Origin: Blumeriella jaapii
Taxonomy: Eukaryota; Ascomycota; Leotiomycetes; Helotiales; Drepanopezizaceae
Assembly: GCA_009599575.1 (NCBI GenBank)
Contig: VWND01000013.1
Span: 806,001 to 870,000, forward strand
Length of the DNA stretch: 64,000 nt
Reading direction: 5' to 3'
A program made the position numbers and the translations under genes. Of the stretch, positions 45,027-56,351 are shown piece after piece. The stretch's first letter is position 1. Every line of letters begins with the position of its first letter. The notes beneath the pieces are model-generated. The model searched no databases, had not been told where the DNA came from, and saw nothing but the letters and a program-made list of their open reading frames with translations.

Positions 45027-48000
45027 GTGAGGGGACAGGGTTGTATGATCGTTGGAAGAAGCAATGATGGGAATTGCGAACACCTGTTGATCGTGGCCAG
45101 TGCGGCTTGTGTATTTGGCCTCGTAGCCGAGAGACGGTCTGTCTGCACGCTTGGGGACAACTCTGTACGATGATCTGTCCGATTTCACTTCCATCATCTT
45201 GGGTGTGCGTACACGCGGGTACAACTTTTCCATGCCGAACATTTTCATGGCAGTCTTGGTGAGAGTCGTTGACGTTATGCCGCATGCCGATGTCCCATCC
45301 TCGAGATGCCAGGGCATCGGCTTCATGGCCTGACACGCACCATGCGAAGAGGCTCAAACTGACTGGCTTCGGCGGTCAGGTCCTGTCGCATGTGAGGATT
45401 CTACGCATTCGAGCCTGCACGCTTCTCTTTTCGGCTTTCTCGTGGTGCAAGACTTGACAATCACCATCTGAGCCGAGCGCTTAGTAGACGTTAGTCTGAG
45501 ATGGGTGTTTCATTTTCTTTCGGTTTTTCTTTGCTCCAGAGCCGATGGCACAGCACAGTACAGTAACAGAGGCCGCGAAACGGGCAGCAGTGCGCCACGG
45601 CTGCATCAGGGACTTTGGTCGATGGAAATGACACATGCGTTCCTGGCATTTCACTGCTTTCAAATCGCTACTACACTGCTAAGTTGTGTGTTCCAGGGCA
45701 TTGCCACCACGGGTCCCGAAGGAAATGTCCGGACTTTCAGACGGCGTCAGTCACTCGACCTAAACTCTCACGACCAAGCTGGGCAGTGGGCAGGGAGACT
45801 CCGGCGTCGCTTCGACAGCCCGTCGAAGGTGAAGCTACCTCTTGAGCCGCAACGGACTCTCCTCGCTCCTCAAGCTCGAGCTCGAGTCCAGCTTTGCAGG
45901 AGGAAGGTCGTGGTTTTGGCGCGGTGATGGGGAATACCCCTCCTACGCCCAGGTGCGTATGAAGCCCCCCAACACGCGGAGTCCTTCTGGACACGCATGT
46001 GCCGAGATCCACTTTCTGTTTGGAAGCGTTGCCGTCTAGCGGGTTGGACGAGTCCCAGCTATGCTGTTGGTTCGCCGGGCCTCGCCGGCCGCTGCGTAGA
46101 CGGTCGACGAGTTGTCCCAGCACGATTGGAGGATGGTGGTCACGTTTGACTCGGAATGGCGTGCAGGTGAATAGGGTGGCGTGAAACTGGGATCTTGACT
46201 GGGAACTTCGACAGCGGGACATCCTGCCTTTTACCGTTTACGCGGTTCTTCCACTCTGGGACCTTTTGCTCCCTTGCCTCTCTTGGTTCGTGAGGATGGA
46301 AATGGGTTGACCGTACGGTTGTCTGCTGCGATTGGGGTTCGCTCCAGCACAGGAGTTTGAGTCGCCTTGAGATTGGATTTCCGCTATAGCCAACGCCCAT
46401 GAGGAGGCAACATGCTTCGATTTTGGTGGGTGCGATGTTTCAAGAGATCCCATCACGAGTGATATGTCGCGTTCTGCCATCTCGAGCTATCATGTACAGC
46501 TTTCGAGAGCGAAGACGATGAGAACCGCGTGGCATGCCTGCCAGGACCTCGGATGGGGCAAGAGCATCGCTTTTGCGTCGCTTGCCGAATCGAGACGGAG
46601 GACAGGACCGTCGGAGAGAATCCAGATGGTTGTCAGGTACGTGACATCGAATCCACCACCGTCGCGATTCCCGGCTGACAAGTGCCCGACAACATGCACC
46701 GCTTCTAGATGAAGCCAGCGGCCATGGAGATGGCCGTGTGCGTTGCCTCGCTACCACGGGATGCGCACCATGCCCGAGAAACGCTTCCGAGAAGAAAGAG
46801 AGAAGGAAAGCCCGATGGGAGTTCCCGTTCTCCGTCTTCAATCCACTTCACCCATTTCCAAAAACGGCAACCCCCTCCGCGGTCTGCATCTCGGTTCGCG
46901 CGGCGAAGTCAGGACTCGGGTCACGTCCACCACGAACCTCACCCCATCCAGCACGTGGGCACCTCACCCATCTCGCTAAAGAAAGGGAAACAAAACAAAA
47001 CAAACCAAACAAGCAACCAACCCCCTCCCCCTCCCCCATCCACCAGCTCCCCATCTTTCATCTGTTTCCATGCTCGCCTCCCTCTTCCAGCGCCCTCCCC
47101 GAATCCACAGCCCACCTCTCCGATTCGCGTGCAAACCCACATGAGCCAGCTGTATACCTACCTATAGTACTCGTATGTACTGTACTATACGTGTCCCAGG
47201 TACGAGTGTGCACGATGACAGCCCGCCCCAGCCAGCCAGCCCTCCGTTTCCCAAGCGCGCCCACCCGTGTCCCTGTCCCGAACCGCGCGCCGCAAATCGC
47301 TCCATCCATCCATTTCGATCGACCCCCCCCCCCAAGCCGGGCGCCGGCACGACGTCAGAATGGCGGAGCGGGGGGGGAGCGGTGGAGCTTGACATCATCA
47401 TCACCACCATCATCATCATCGTCGCTCATCGCGTGGACGGCTCGGCGGCGGTGGGAGAGCCCAGCTTCGCGCAGACGTCGTCTGACGACGGAGGAGGAGG
47501 AGAAGCATGGAGTGAGTGGAGGGGGCTTCCTCGCGATGCGCTGCGTTGCTTGACGAGGCACGTGGATGTGGATGTGGATGTGGATGGCGCGGGCGGAGAG
47601 GGCGGGGAACGGCGCGGGGCGGGGCGGGGCGTGGCGCGGCGCGGCGGGGCGTGGCGGGGCGTGGCGGGGCGTGGCGGGGTAAAGTGGTGCTGGACGACGG
47701 CGGGGATGCCGATTGTTCTACTGTATCTGTGTACCTCTGTACATACAGTAAAGTACTGTACATACATCGTGCTGTACATACGTAGGCACGATTAATTACT
47801 CGGATTCTAGAAAACTGTCAACACCCCTGGTCCCTCCTACTCAGGGATCGTGATGTGATATGCGTGAAGGACTGTGTATGTACAGTATCTCTAGAGCCTC
47901 TACTGTACACACAACAAACAGTGCTGTTTGCTTGCTGTACGGTACGGTAGGGGGGGCCTCGGTCGCTAAGGAAGGAATGTACTGTGTAAACACGCCTGCT

Positions 48001-49211
48001 AGCTAGATTATGGAGATTGTTACGGAGATTGTTACCGAGATACTGTATGTACTGTATGTACTGTACTGTACTGTACTGTACTGTACTGTATTGTATCATA
48101 TCATATTATATCATACTATATCATACTGTACCATACTGTACCATACTGTACCATACCATACCATACCAAACCATACCATACCATACCATACCATACCATA
48201 TCATACCATATCATACCATACTGTACAGTGAGTGCAGTGAGTGCAGTGCAATCAATACACACCCTCAGCCGCAGAAGCTCTGTGTCCCCGTTCAGAAGTT
48301 GAAAACTGCAATCTCTTATGATATCTTTCTCTACATACTGTACTATAGATCTATCTGATCTGATCTCGAATCTATCTCATCTGTCTATGCCGCGGCGCGG
48401 ATCATGATCGTATCGTATCGTAACGCGTAACAGCCACACGGGTCTCTTCGCCCTGGCTCACTCACACAAGCGTGCTCTGCACAAGCTCATGGTGAGCCAG
48501 CCAGCCATGGCGGCGTGTAGGTATGCTGCTGCCCCCCATACCCATCCCGTGCCGTCCCACCATGCACGTAGACAGGTCAAGGGCAGAAAAGAGAGCCCCG
48601 AACCCCTCAAACTCCCACTCCGACGGAAATGCCAAATATCAAAACAAAAATACAAAACTTTATATCCAAAAAAAAAAAAAAACGCTAGCGGGATCCCAAA
48701 CGCCTTCAGAAACCGCTCGCGCGCGCGCGCGTGGCTGGCCCCGTCCCGCCCCATCCGGACGACGCATCTCCGCCTTGGCCACGGTCGCCGCGGCGCACGC
48801 ACGAGAGAGGGAAGAGGAAAATGCCGGCAGGGGGGGCGGGCAGCCAAGTGACGTCGTTCCAGCACATCCTTTCCTGCGGCCCGACACGCAGGCGGGAGAA
48901 AGCAAAAAAGAGCGTGGACGGGCACGGCGTCATGGCGAGGGGGCGAGGAGCGAGGGACTGGTCGCTGCACGAGGTGCGGTGCGGTGCGGTGCGGCGAAAC
49001 TTGCGTGGATATCGGTGATGGGTGATACGATCGCGTCGTCTCCCCGTCTCGGAACGTCGGGGGGGTGAAACTCTGGCCCAGCGTGGCCCAGCCGAGACCA
49101 GCCGAGAGAGTGCCAGGCTGGGCCCCGTGTACTGTCCTGTCCTGTACCACCCGCCGCGTTGGGCAAGCCGAGGAGGAGGCGAGTTGGCCCAGGTGTGGAT
49201 GCGTGGACGCT
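45027..49211. other. Gene-free region with simple repeats
   Basis: 4.2 kb. No family recognised in frames at 45505-45927, 46222-45737 or 46841-46440. Simple sequence includes CATCAT/CACCAC at 47393-47425, a G-rich run of GTGGCGGGGC units at 47620-47690, TACTGTAC blocks at 47172-47185, 47716-47775, 47880-47908 and 47935-47948, and the long pentamer array at 48039-48230. Confidence 0.55.
48039..48230. repeat. Compound pentamer array (TACTG)n-(CCATA)n
   Basis: About 190 bp. It begins with six to seven TACTG/GTACT pentamers, changes to ATCAT-type units, and ends in about a dozen CCATA pentamers before a final TACTGTACAG. Confidence 0.95.
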
Positions 49212-49655
49212 TCACTTCTTGCTCTGTCGGCTGCGGCCTCGAGACTGGAATGGTGGTCAGCGTGGGGGCGAGAGAGAGAGGGAGAGAGAAGAAAGAGAGA
49301 GAGAGAAACAGAGAAGAAAGAGAGAAGAAAGAGAAAGAGAGAAACAGAGAAGAAAGAGAAGAGAAAAGAAAGAGAAAGAGAAAAGAAAGAGAAGAAAGAG
49401 TAAAAGTAAAAGAAAGAGAAACCCAAACCGAAAAACACGTACGGATTCATGGTGCTCGGCCTGGTGCCGGTTCTCCTCGTAGAGCAGGTTGAGCGGTTTG
49501 CCGTCGAACATGAGGTCGGCGTCGTCGATGGTGTAGGGCTCCTTCCAGCATTCCGGCGCCTGTTGCGGGTCGAAGGACTTCTCCATCGACGGCGAGAGGT
49601 AGTAGGCCTGCTTCTGGGCCTGCGGGTGATGCGACGACGAGGATTTGGAAGGCAT
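49212..49655 (-). CDS. Small conserved fungal protein with RS-like C-terminus (81 aa)
   Basis: Exon 1 49655-49443 (71 codons), intron 49442-49245 (GTACGT to CATTCCAG, with a CTGAC branch site), exon 2 49244-49212 (ten codons and stop). The join gives HHES-SRGRSRQSKK. Exon 1 has YYLSPSMEKSFDPQQAPECW, KEPYTIDDADLMFDGKPLNL and LYEENRHQAE, which I recall from short ascomycete proteins with no known function that also end in an Arg/Ser-rich tail. The 198-nt intron is nearly pure pyrimidine on the coding strand for 150 nt. A TATATAT sequence near 49734-49740 lies about 80 bp upstream. Context: alone in a repeat-rich stretch. Confidence 0.72.
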
Positions 49656-50761
49656 TTTTTTCTTTTTCGTGCTTGCGAAGGCTGTGGCGGGGAGGGAGTG
49701 ATGTGTGTGTGTGTGCGTGTTTGGCGCGGCGAGATATATATCTCGTCGGAGCCGAGACCGCGACGGGACGCAGGGTGGCTGGGCCGGGAGGCGCGGGGCG
49801 TGGGGATCCGGGATGCGGAGCAGGAGGCCGTGTGTGGTGTGTGTGGTGTGTGTGTCGGAAGTCTTGTCCTCGAGGAGAGAAGGGTTTCGTCGAGGCGGAT
49901 CTCACTTTCGTCGAGCCGGATTTCACTTTCGTCGAGGCCTGGGGCTTGGGCTGGGGGATTCGGCCCCGACGACAGCTCGGAATCTTATACCTCGACTCCC
50001 CGCCCGGCTGGACGTGATTTGTCAAGGGACGAGGGATCCGACGTCCCCAGAATGCCAAATGCGGCGGCAGAGGGGGGACGGTACGATGCGTTCCGTCCAG
50101 CCCTCACGGCACCCTACGGTCCTGAACAGTACATACAGTACAGTACATACAGTAGCTTCCAGGCAAATCCACAATGCACCCTCACCTCACCTCAGCGCGC
50201 GAATCGCATCGACGGCCTCGGACGGCTTCTCGGCGGTGGCGATCGTAGGGGACGCGGATGGCGGCGCTCTGACTGCCACGACGGCCGAGTCGGTCGCTGG
50301 GTAAAGCGCTGACGGCGCGGAGCTGCGCGGAGCTGCGCGGAGCTGCTATCTGCTCTCTGCTCTCTGCTCTCTGCCATCACCCTCATTCTGCGGACGACGA
50401 TTCCTACGATCCAGCCATGTGCTTTCCTAACCCGTCTTGCTGCTGGTCCCAGGCCCAGGCCCGCGGTGCCCCTCGCGTAAGGCAGAGGGAAGTAAACAGG
50501 GCTCGCGCGCCCGCGACACACCGCCCGCCGCGCGCCGGCTCGAGGATCGCGACTCCGTGAGAGCATTGGCATGTGTGCGGTCTGTATGTCTGTATGTATG
50601 TATGTGTGTATGTGCGCGAGTAAGAGCGCGCGCCGGTAACAAGTCAGATCACACCAAACACCCTGAGTCGCGAGTAGTCGGTTTCATTCCCCCCGCCCCG
50701 TTGTGCCCCCTCCACCGTTCGTTTCGTTTCCAGCCCGACGGAGGGCGGGCCCTGGGACTGG

Positions 50762-50829
50762 CATGCTTCGTCTACACTGGCATGCTTCGTCTACACTGGC
50801 ATGCTTCGTCTACACTGTCATGCTTCGTC
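50762..50829. repeat. Tandem 19-bp repeat, about 3.5 copies
   Basis: The unit CATGCTTCGTCTACACTGG is repeated three times in perfect or near-perfect form, then a partial copy. Confidence 0.9.
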
Positions 50830-52886
50830 TTGCGTATGACATGCACATCATCTCCCGTGGTTACAGTACTGTACAGAGGTACTGTCCAGAGGTACTGTAC
50901 AGAGGTACTGTACAATACATCCCGTACAGATCATAGCTACAGCACCGGACGGTCGGTAAGCAAGCACGTTCCGGATCTCGGCCACGCCGCTGCAGATTCC
51001 AAATCGTACAGTAGATGCGCCGACCGCATGAAGGATCACGATCACCTCAGACGCGATGATGAGGACCACGACGGAGAGGACGGTATGTCATTCCATCCCA
51101 TCACGTCGTTCCATTCCCACCACCACCGGTCGCCTGCGTGTCCTGTACGTGAGCGTGAGAGTGAGAGTGGCCTGGGCGAGAAACGCTCCCTGGCCTGAGC
51201 CGGTGCCGCCATCACTGTACCTCCGCACAACATGTCCTCATGTCGTCACGGCTCACATCGATGAAACGTACAGTAGCGGTGAGTGTGGATTTGAGATGTA
51301 GCCGTTGCTCCGCGGGAACGCGCTTTGAGCAAGTGACGCCGATCTGTCGCACTGCAGTGTTGCTTGTTGCTGTACAGTACAGTAGCTCTCGAGCAGGAGT
51401 CGCTCGCTGCGCAGGGCGCTCTCTCGGGGACGTCCTCGAACGCATGGTTATGATTGATGACTACCTACATAACCTATCTAGGTAGGTATGGCTACGGCAA
51501 AGGTCCAGAGCACACGAGAACAGCGACAGTGGTATGTCGCCGTGATCCTGCTCCGAGTTTGTTGTTTCCTCCTCGCCTCATGAGAGCTTTCAATTCCTTG
51601 TTTGGTAGCTCGGTTCTGATATCTCTCTCGAGGGCCAGCTCCCCACGCATCATATCTCGTGTCTCCAATTACACGTTCCCTGCTCACGCCCGAGGTCGTC
51701 TCAGCTCGTCCGTGTCGACGTGAAAAGGTACGCTACACAGCACTGTACTGTATTGTACTGTAAGAAGACTGTTTGTCTGGGTCTTTCAATCCGGGCTCTC
51801 CATGCATCCCATCCAATCCAATCCAATCCAATCCAATCCAATCCAATCCATACGTACATAGGTACATACACACCTACATACATACAGCTACTGCGGGACA
51901 CATTTCCTGTCTCAAAACTCCTCTCTTTCTCCGCCATGGCAAACGCAGCTAAACTAGCCAGCCACTAATCCAAACCCTTCCTCCCTACCTCCCTACCTAC
52001 CCACAGCACCTACATCGCGCAGCGGAAATAGCACATGGCGTAGAAGTCAAAAACTGCGAGGCGTAGAAGAAAGGAGGGCGAGATGAAGAGAAGGGATAAG
52101 GTTCATCAGAGCCCGCGGCACCAGCGTTTGAGGCCCCGAGACGAAACCTTCAGAGGAAGCAGAGGCCGGCGGCGCGTCTTCCCCGGTTTCTGTACTGTAC
52201 TGTACAGTATCTCTCCCCTCGTTTCTCCGTCTCAACTTCCAGGGGCGAGGGGGTCCGTACTTATGTACAGCACAGTACAGCACAGTACTGTAAACACGAG
52301 ATGCTGGTCGACGGCCTTCGCATCGGTGGCAGGGCAGCGTTTCCTCTCCCTCGTTTTCGCTCCGCTACGCTACGCGCATTTCTCTCGTCCTGTTCCCCCT
52401 CCCCCTGCCCGGGCTTGGCTGGGCTGGGAATGCTCGGTGTTCTACAGTACAGTACAGTGCAGCGTTTTCTGCGCTCGGGGTTGGGCTTTGTTTGGTGGGA
52501 AGACGTGGGCGGGCGGGCTGGCTGGCTCGCGTGTTTTGGTCGTTTGTTGATCGATCGCTGGGGATCTTGGCGTGCGTGAACCGAGGGGGATCGGGGGCGA
52601 GCAGATGTCCGAGCGAGGAAATCTATCCCTCTTTTTAGAAATGAAGTGTGTGTGTGGATGAGAAGGCCCGTTTACTGTACTGTAAGTACTGTATAGGTAT
52701 ACAGTTAACGTTATACGAGCAGGAAAGCTTAAGCTTCTTTTTCGATGCTAAAAATATCGGTGGTGTTTTTTTTGGGGGGGGCTTGGGTGGACTTTGGTGT
52801 GTTTCGACCGAATGTAGGTACACAGTACAGTATAACTGTCGGTTTCCTGTGGACGATCGGTCTGGTCTGAACTTTATGTTTCTTAA

Positions 52887-53020
52887 ATGAAAAAAGAAAA
52901 GAAGGAAAGAAAGAAAAGAAGGAAAGAAAGAAAAGAAGGAAAGAAAGAAAAGAAGGAAAGAAAGAAAAGAAGGAAAGAAAGAAAAGAAGGAAAGAAGAGA
53001 AAAAAAGAAGAAAAAAAGCG
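52887..53020. repeat. Purine minisatellite, GAAAGAAAAGAAG units
   Basis: About eight units of a 16-bp purine-only repeat (GAAAGAAAGAAAAGAA), then degenerate AAGAAAAAAAG. Strong strand asymmetry. Confidence 0.93.
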
Positions 53021-54006
53021 AGGGAATTGCCGATTGCAGCGACATCAAGCGACCGCGTGCGTTTTCCACCACCAACATTCTCCGTTATCGCCACGTTACT
53101 TTTGATACCGCAAGAAAGATCCAAACCCATCGCTTGAACGAATCGCTACACACTTGCCAAATACCGTACAGTTCAATTTCCTTTTTTTTCTTCTTCTTAA
53201 TTTTTTGCTAACACTTTCCAATCGCGGGGGGGCTGGTGGGGGGGGGGGGGGGGGTTGTTTTCTTTCCGTTTCTTCCCAGCCAACCAACCGCAAAAGGAAA
53301 AACAAGCAACGCGAAACACGACGTAACGGAACGACCTCCAACACCAAACGGTCTCGGGTGTTCGAATCCGTGGACTGAAAACCAAACCCCGGGGATGGGA
53401 AACCGCGGGGGTTCTGCTTGTTTGGTGGGAATACTGTACTGTATATGTCAGCGTGAAACGAAAGCTCGCTCGCTCGCTGGTTTCCCAGCACCAGAAAGAA
53501 CGAAGGGCGGAGAATGAATGAATGAATGAAAGGTTGGCGGGCGGGGCTCAACAACCCATGATGGAACAGGCTTCTAAGCATAGCGCAGGGAATCGCTAGA
53601 CGGACGTATTTTGCGGAGCTTGGGAAAGCCGAAAATGGGATCCTGCTAATCGGTTTCGCGTAATCGAGACTCGAGACCTTTCATGTTATATGTGTGTGTG
53701 TGAGGCGGATGGTGGGTTTTGGTGTATCTCCCTCCCATCTCCCCTCTCCCATTCTCTTGAGTTTTCTCTTCCAGGACTAGATATCCGGGTTTAGAATCCA
53801 AATTCAGATCATAGGCGGCGTTTTCTCTACGCTCGCTTACTTACTTGCTGGTTCACGACGCGTTGCTGTGTGTGCCGAGACAGGAAAGGAATCGGGAGTG
53901 CAACGCAACGCAGATTGAGCAGCTAGTTTCACACGCGAGAATTTTCTGGGCTGGCGACCTGAGGAGAGGCTTTTCCGAGTTGGAAAAGAAGTCGTTTAGA
54001 GACGCC

Positions 54007-54571
54007 CGTTGTGAAGCTTTCGAAGAAAAGTCCATGTTCGCAAAAAAATTCATGCTTATAACGCTCATCGGCTATTATCCGCGCACTTTCCAGATTAAAA
54101 AACCTGTTGCAAAGCTATTAAAAAAAAGTCCATGCTCGCAAAGAAAGCCAGGCCCATAACGCTTATTAGCTGTTGCCCGCGCATTTTCCAGATTATAAAC
54201 CCGATTGAAAAGCTACCGAAGAAAAGTTTATGCTCGCAAAAAAATCCAGGCCCATAACGCTTATCGGCTATTGCCCGCGCATTTTCTAAAGAAAAATAAC
54301 CATTGCAAAGCCACCGAAGAAAACTCATGCTCGCAAAAAAAATATGCTTATAACGCTTATCGGCTATTGCCCGCGCACTTTCCAGATTAAAAAAACCCGT
54401 TGAAAAGCCATCGAAGAAAAGTTTTATACTCGCAAAGAAAAATTCCTGGCCCATAACGCTTATTAGCTGTTGCCCGCGCATTTTCTAAAGAAAATAACCA
54501 TTGCAAAGCCACCGAAGAAAAGTTTATATTCGCATAAAATCCAGGCCCATAACGCTTACTGGCTATTGCAG

Positions 54572-54603
<32 letters not shown>

Positions 54604-55232
54604 GCTATTATAAAGCCACCGAGGAAAAGTCCATGCTCGCAAAGAAAAAGTCCTGGCCCATAACGCTTATCGGCTATTGCTTACGCTTTTTCCTGATTAA
54701 AAAATCTGTTGCAAAACTACCGAAGAAAAGTCCATGTTCGCAAAAAAATCCAGGCCTATAACGCTCATTGGCTATTGCCCGCGCACTTTTCAGATTAAGA
54801 AACCCGTTGAAAAGCCTCCGAATAAAAGTCTATGCTCGCAAAGAAAAAATCCTGGCCTATAACGCTTATTAGCTATTGCCTGCGCACTTTCCAAATTAAA
54901 AAACCCGTTGAAAAGCTATCGAAGAAAAGTCCATGCTCGCAAAAAATCCAGGTTTATAAAGCATACTGGCTATTGCCCACGCATTTTCCAGATTAAAAAA
55001 CCGGTTGAAAAGCCATCGAAGAAAAGTCCATGCTCGCAAAGAATCCAGGCCGATAAGGCTCACTGGCTATTGCCGGTAAAAAAGAAAAGAAAAAAACTCC
55101 AACGCAAAGCCACCGAAGAAAAGTCCATGCTCGCAAAAAAGTCCTGGCCCATAACGCTTATTGGCTATTGCCCGCGCACTTTCCAGATTAAAAAACCGGT
55201 TGCAAAGCCATCGAAGAAAAGTCCATGCTCGC
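54007..55232. repeat. Divergent tandem array, about 12 units of ~98 bp
   Basis: Each unit carries, in order, ATAACGCTTATYGGCTATTG, CCCGCGCAYTTTCCAGATTA, AAAAACCCGTTGAAAAGC, YATCGAAGAAAAGTCCATGC and TCGCAAAAAAATCCAGGC. Units begin near 54060, 54158, 54253, 54350, 54452, 54549, 54659, 54758, 54858, 54955, 55052 and 55150. Units differ from one another by 5-20%. Two have TCTAAAGAAAATAACCATTG instead of the CCAGATTA block (near 54284 and 54482), one has an A run of about 32 (54571-54602), and one has a GGTAAAAAAGAAAAG block (55073-55095). The reading frames through it are not coding. The array ends 75 bp from the stop codon of the next gene. Confidence 0.95.
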
Positions 55233-55306
55233 TATCCCCATGCCTTTAACCCCGTGGACTCCCCAGATGGACCCACCCACCCAGGGAGATGCGAAGGCAT
55301 CCTTTT

Positions 55307-56185
55307 CTAGAAAGACCTGCCGCCGTGGGGCCACTCGCCTGGGAATCCCTCCTTACCCACGTACTGGGCGGCGTCGGTGTGGAACAGGCTGGTCATCGGG
55401 AACTCGAGGGCTTCGGCGCGAGTGGCGAAGGGGCCGGCGAGGAAACCTTCGTAATGCCATTCGCGGATGACGTCTTTGATGACTGTTGGTTGTGTGCACT
55501 TGTTAGTTCCCTTCTTTGGACACTCGACAGGAGGAGAAAACAAGGACGCAAAGAAGCTTGAACACGGACCGTAGTACAATCGAGTGTCAACCTTGCTATC
55601 GGCGTTGCCAGTAAAGCCGGGGGTTGGCTTTGCATCCACGCTGACTATGTACTCGTGACTCTGGACGTAAGCCATGACTATTACATCAGGGTGAAGGGAC
55701 CAATGTCCAATGCTCATTTCGGACAGTTGCTCGTAGCTTGTGAAGTCGTCCTTGGTGTATCCCTCAGACTAAGACCTATCAGCATCGTTCTTGTTGGAGG
55801 GGAGAATGATAGTAGTAGTAGTAGTATTGATTAACGTCTAGCGGAGTGCAGCCGAGAGGCTGCCATCCTAGGACCTCCCAGGGGGTACGGAGACGTGCTA
55901 AGCTAAGGAATTAAATACAAAGTACGACCCCGAAAGCAGTTCGTATTGGTACAGCTACAGCTGCTGTCGACTACGCCCTTAAGAGGGGAGAATGATGGAG
56001 AGGAGAACGGAGGAGTATTGAACTTACAGCAAAACTAGCGTCGGCGACTGCCTTTGCGGCGGCAAGATCGGTGAAGGTGCCCAGAATGTCGATGTTGGCG
56101 CTGCTGAATTCCTTCACATGGTGATAGACAATATGGTGCTTGACGTGGTAAAGATCGGGAATCTTGGCGGCGATTGATAAGACCT
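55307..56185 (-). CDS. Protein of unknown function, 5' end unresolved
   Basis: Three exons can be followed: 56185-56028, 55768-55570 and 55482-55307, with in-phase joins (DASFA-SEGYTKDDF and LYY-VIKDVI). The visible product is about 177 residues with HHIVYHHVKEFSSANIDILG, FTDLAAAKAVADASF, SIGHWSLHPDVIVMAYVQSH and EWHYEGFLAGPFATRAEALE. The repeated pattern of a short beta strand plus AA-rich helix resembles fungal proteins that sense or modify small ligands, but I recognise no family. The first exon has an AG (CTTTCAG) before it, yet no ATG lies between it and the TATA box at 56344-56351. Either an upstream exon exists or the start codon is lost. Intron 55769-56027 contains an inserted element. 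Confidence 0.6.
55811..55982 (-). mobile_element. SINE-like or truncated LINE insertion in an intron
   Basis: A 172-bp segment flanked by perfect 14-bp direct repeats GAGGGGAGAATGAT (55797-55810 and 55983-55996). Read on the minus strand it ends in an ACT trinucleotide tail, the tail type of some fungal non-LTR elements. Internal sequence CTGGGAGGTCCTAGG and AGCCTCTCGGCTGCAC (hairpin-forming) is unlike the host intron. No ORF. Length and simple tail suit a SINE or a 5'-truncated LINE; which one cannot be told here. Confidence 0.75.
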
Positions 56186-56343
56186 CTGAAAGTGATGGAA
56201 GAAGAATGGAAGAGGTGATAGCTCAAAGATCTTCGCTTGACTGAAAGGACTGGGGACCAAGTCGCGCCACAGGAGAGTCAAGTTGTGTTATGGGGTCGAG
56301 GTGTGTTGCAAGGTCGAGGAGATGTACAGGAGGGAAACTCAAT

Positions 56344-56351
56344 CTTATATA
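56344..56351 (-). promoter_or_regulatory. TATA box
   Basis: TATATAAG on the minus strand, about 160 bp upstream of the first recognised exon of the gene at 56185-55307. Transcription would start near 56315. Confidence 0.55.

Larger units (their letters stand above)
49656..54006. other. Gene-free region with simple repeats
   Basis: 4.3 kb. No gene recognised. Repeats: TACTGTAC blocks at 50125-50152, 50868-50915, 51370-51383, 51740-51762, 52193-52208, 52262-52290, 52443-52460, 52673-52695 and 53433-53445; CATGCTTCGTCTACACTGG direct repeats at 50762-50820; AATCC units at 51805-51850; a GAAAGAAAAGAAG minisatellite at 52887-53020; and a G16 run near 53237-53254. Confidence 0.55.

Noticed and set aside
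48039..48230. Leu/Tyr/His-rich ORFs in the pentamer array
   Set aside because: Translation of a microsatellite; open frames result from the repeat unit and not from selection.
53340..53375. B-box-like GTGTTCGAATCCG, possible tRNA
   Set aside because: No matching A box, acceptor stem or T-stem could be found around it.
54007..55232. CRISPR-like array
   Set aside because: Whole units are similar with no unique spacers between short constant repeats, and the host is a fungus.
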